From: an uncultured Haemophilus sp.
GTDB lineage: Bacteria > Pseudomonadota > Gammaproteobacteria > Enterobacterales > Pasteurellaceae
Direction of reading: 5' to 3'
DNA: 53,786 nucleotides
Assembly: GCA_905205995.1 (NCBI GenBank)
Contig: CAJLFU010000011.1
Location: forward strand, 1 to 53,786
Both the position numbers and the translations under genes were made by a program. Positions 53,055-53,786 of this stretch are shown piece after piece. The stretch's first letter is position 1. Each line of letters starts with the position of its first letter. Under the pieces are notes generated by a model, which saw only the letters and a list, made by a program, of their open reading frames with translations, was not told the DNA's origin and searched no databases.

Positions 53055-53585
53055 ATGAAAAAATATTGGTTAATTCTATTAACGATGCTTGCTTGCAGCC
53101 CTTATGCGAATAGCTGTGGTGGGCAATTTGATCCAGCAACTGGAACGTGTCGAATTATTGGTCCTGATGGAAGGATGATTATGTATAATTCAGCCCCTCC
53201 ACAAGGGGGATATTCAAATGCGCAAGTAGGACCACCAGTAGGTTCTGACTACTATGCTGCCATTGCCATCAATAAAGCCACTGGAGATTGGGGATGGTCA
53301 ACTGGCTTTTTAGGCGAATCTGTGGCGATTATGGATGCAAGAATGCACTGTGAAAAAGCAGAACGAGGAGAATGCGAAGGAGCGGCAACACAATTAAATG
53401 GCTGTCTTGCTATGGCATCGTCAAAAGATAAAAAAGGGAATTGGGCTTACTTCTTTTCAAATTCTGGGATTTGCGGCGTAGCTGAAAAGGAAGCGTTATT
53501 GAATTGCCAAGCCAGCAAAGCCAAAAACTGCCAAATTGAAATTCGTCAATTAGACGCACATTATAAATACTATATGCATCAATAA
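53055..53585 (+). CDS. Exported DUF4189 protein B
   Basis: 176 residues. Tandem duplicate of DUF4189 A: same signal peptide (MKKYWLILLTMLACSPYA) and near-identical SCGGQFDPATGTCRIIG block, then a divergent linker (GPPVGSDYYAAIAINKATGD) and altered middle (FLGESVAIMDARMHCEKAERGECEGAA), with an identical C-terminal KAKNCQIEIRQLDAHYKY. I start at ATG 53055 with ACAAGGAAT upstream; the open frame begins 30 codons earlier in the leader. Confidence 0.85.
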   Translation: MKKYWLILLTMLACSPYANSCGGQFDPATGTCRIIGPDGRMIMYNSAPPQGGYSNAQVGPPVGSDYYAAIAINKATGDWGWSTGFLGESVAIMDARMHCEKAERGECEGAATQLNGCLAMASSKDKKGNWAYFFSNSGICGVAEKEALLNCQASKAKNCQIEIRQLDAHYKYYMHQ

Positions 53586-53601
53586 ACGCTTAAAATCAAT
53601 G

Positions 53602-53624
53602 TAGGGCGTATCAAATACGCCCTA
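53602..53624. terminator. Hairpin after DUF4189 B
   Basis: TAGGGCGTAT, loop CAA, ATACGCCCTA: a perfect 10-bp stem. No T run follows, so it may be a weak or Rho-assisted stop. It lies 15 bp before the next gene. Confidence 0.55.
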
Positions 53625-53638
53625 ACAAAAGGATTATT

Positions 53639-53786
53639 ATGAAAAAATTACTTACATTGGCTTTATGTGCTTTATCCGTTTCAGTTTCTGCGAAAACACC
53701 TTCAATTGAAGCTAAAGAAACAATACTGCCTCCGCCAATTCTAGAATTTCCTAATTGGTGGAGTGTAATTGCTTATAATCCACAAA
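53639..53786 (+). CDS. Exported hypothetical protein, 3' end missing
   Basis: The window holds 49 codons: MKKLLTLALCALSVSVSA is a signal peptide, then KTPSIEAKETILPPPILEFP and WWSVIAYNPQ. AAAGGATT precedes the ATG at 53639. It continues the exported series. Too short to assign a family. Confidence 0.65.
   Translation, partial: MKKLLTLALCALSVSVSAKTPSIEAKETILPPPILEFPNWWSVIAYNPQ

Overview
The window reads as a chromosomal segment of a Pasteurellaceae bacterium, most likely a Haemophilus close to H. parainfluenzae. The 9-base Haemophilus-type uptake signal sequence (USS, AAGTGCGGT) occurs by eye about 35 times on the two strands. NadR is the two-domain form lacking the DNA-binding domain, which fits a V-factor (NAD precursor) scavenger. 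An intact hemC-hemD-hemX-hemY block argues against X-factor (heme) dependence of the H. influenzae kind. The species name is inference.

Layout. 1-3.4 kb: str operon on the minus strand (rpsL, rpsG, fusA, start of tuf) with a near-consensus promoter. 3.4-4.9 kb: two unrecognised minus-strand genes, one secreted and one possibly decayed. 5-7.5 kb: ClC antiporter and dusA. 7.5-10.4 kb: ribB under an FMN riboswitch, then nadR and a phosphoesterase. 10.4-10.75 kb: a tRNA-Ser/tRNA-Arg/tRNA-Arg transcription unit. 10.9-15.7 kb: minus-strand waaA-coaD-yceK-rep with divergent lgtF. 15.8-18.1 kb: tpiA, a GNAT gene and xerC. 18.2-25 kb: lptD and the operon ABC-F/yrdD/tsaC/aroE/tag. 25.1-30 kb: a luciferase-like oxidoreductase, glpE, rarD, and the divergent ilvY/ilvC pair. 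30-32.8 kb: an autotransporter with a 12-unit heptapeptide repeat. 32.8-37.3 kb: rluE, a Lys/Ala-rich exported protein, gpmA, and the envC/yibQ-like pair. 37.3-45.1 kb: narP, cyaA and divergent hemCDXY. 45.2-49.6 kb: a cysteine-type ABC importer and a Fur-box-linked orphan binding protein. 49.6-53.8 kb: accessory end with a T4 endonuclease V-like enzyme, a small membrane protein and a same-strand series of small exported proteins (DUF6636-like, DUF4424, two DUF4189, one cut by the window edge).

How the genes work together. Most of the window is conserved housekeeping: translation, cofactor supply (riboflavin, NAD, CoA, tetrapyrrole), lipooligosaccharide assembly (waaA, lgtF, lptD), cell separation (envC-like) and cAMP/nitrate signalling (cyaA, narP). 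Many convergent gene ends are closed by inverted USS pairs that act as hairpin terminators. USS cores also lie inside several signal-peptide codons and inside the FMN riboswitch.

The least explained parts are the exported-protein cluster at the right end, the Lys/Ala-rich exported protein, the autotransporter passenger and the two genes beside the str operon. No prophage, insertion sequence, CRISPR array or obvious defence island was seen.
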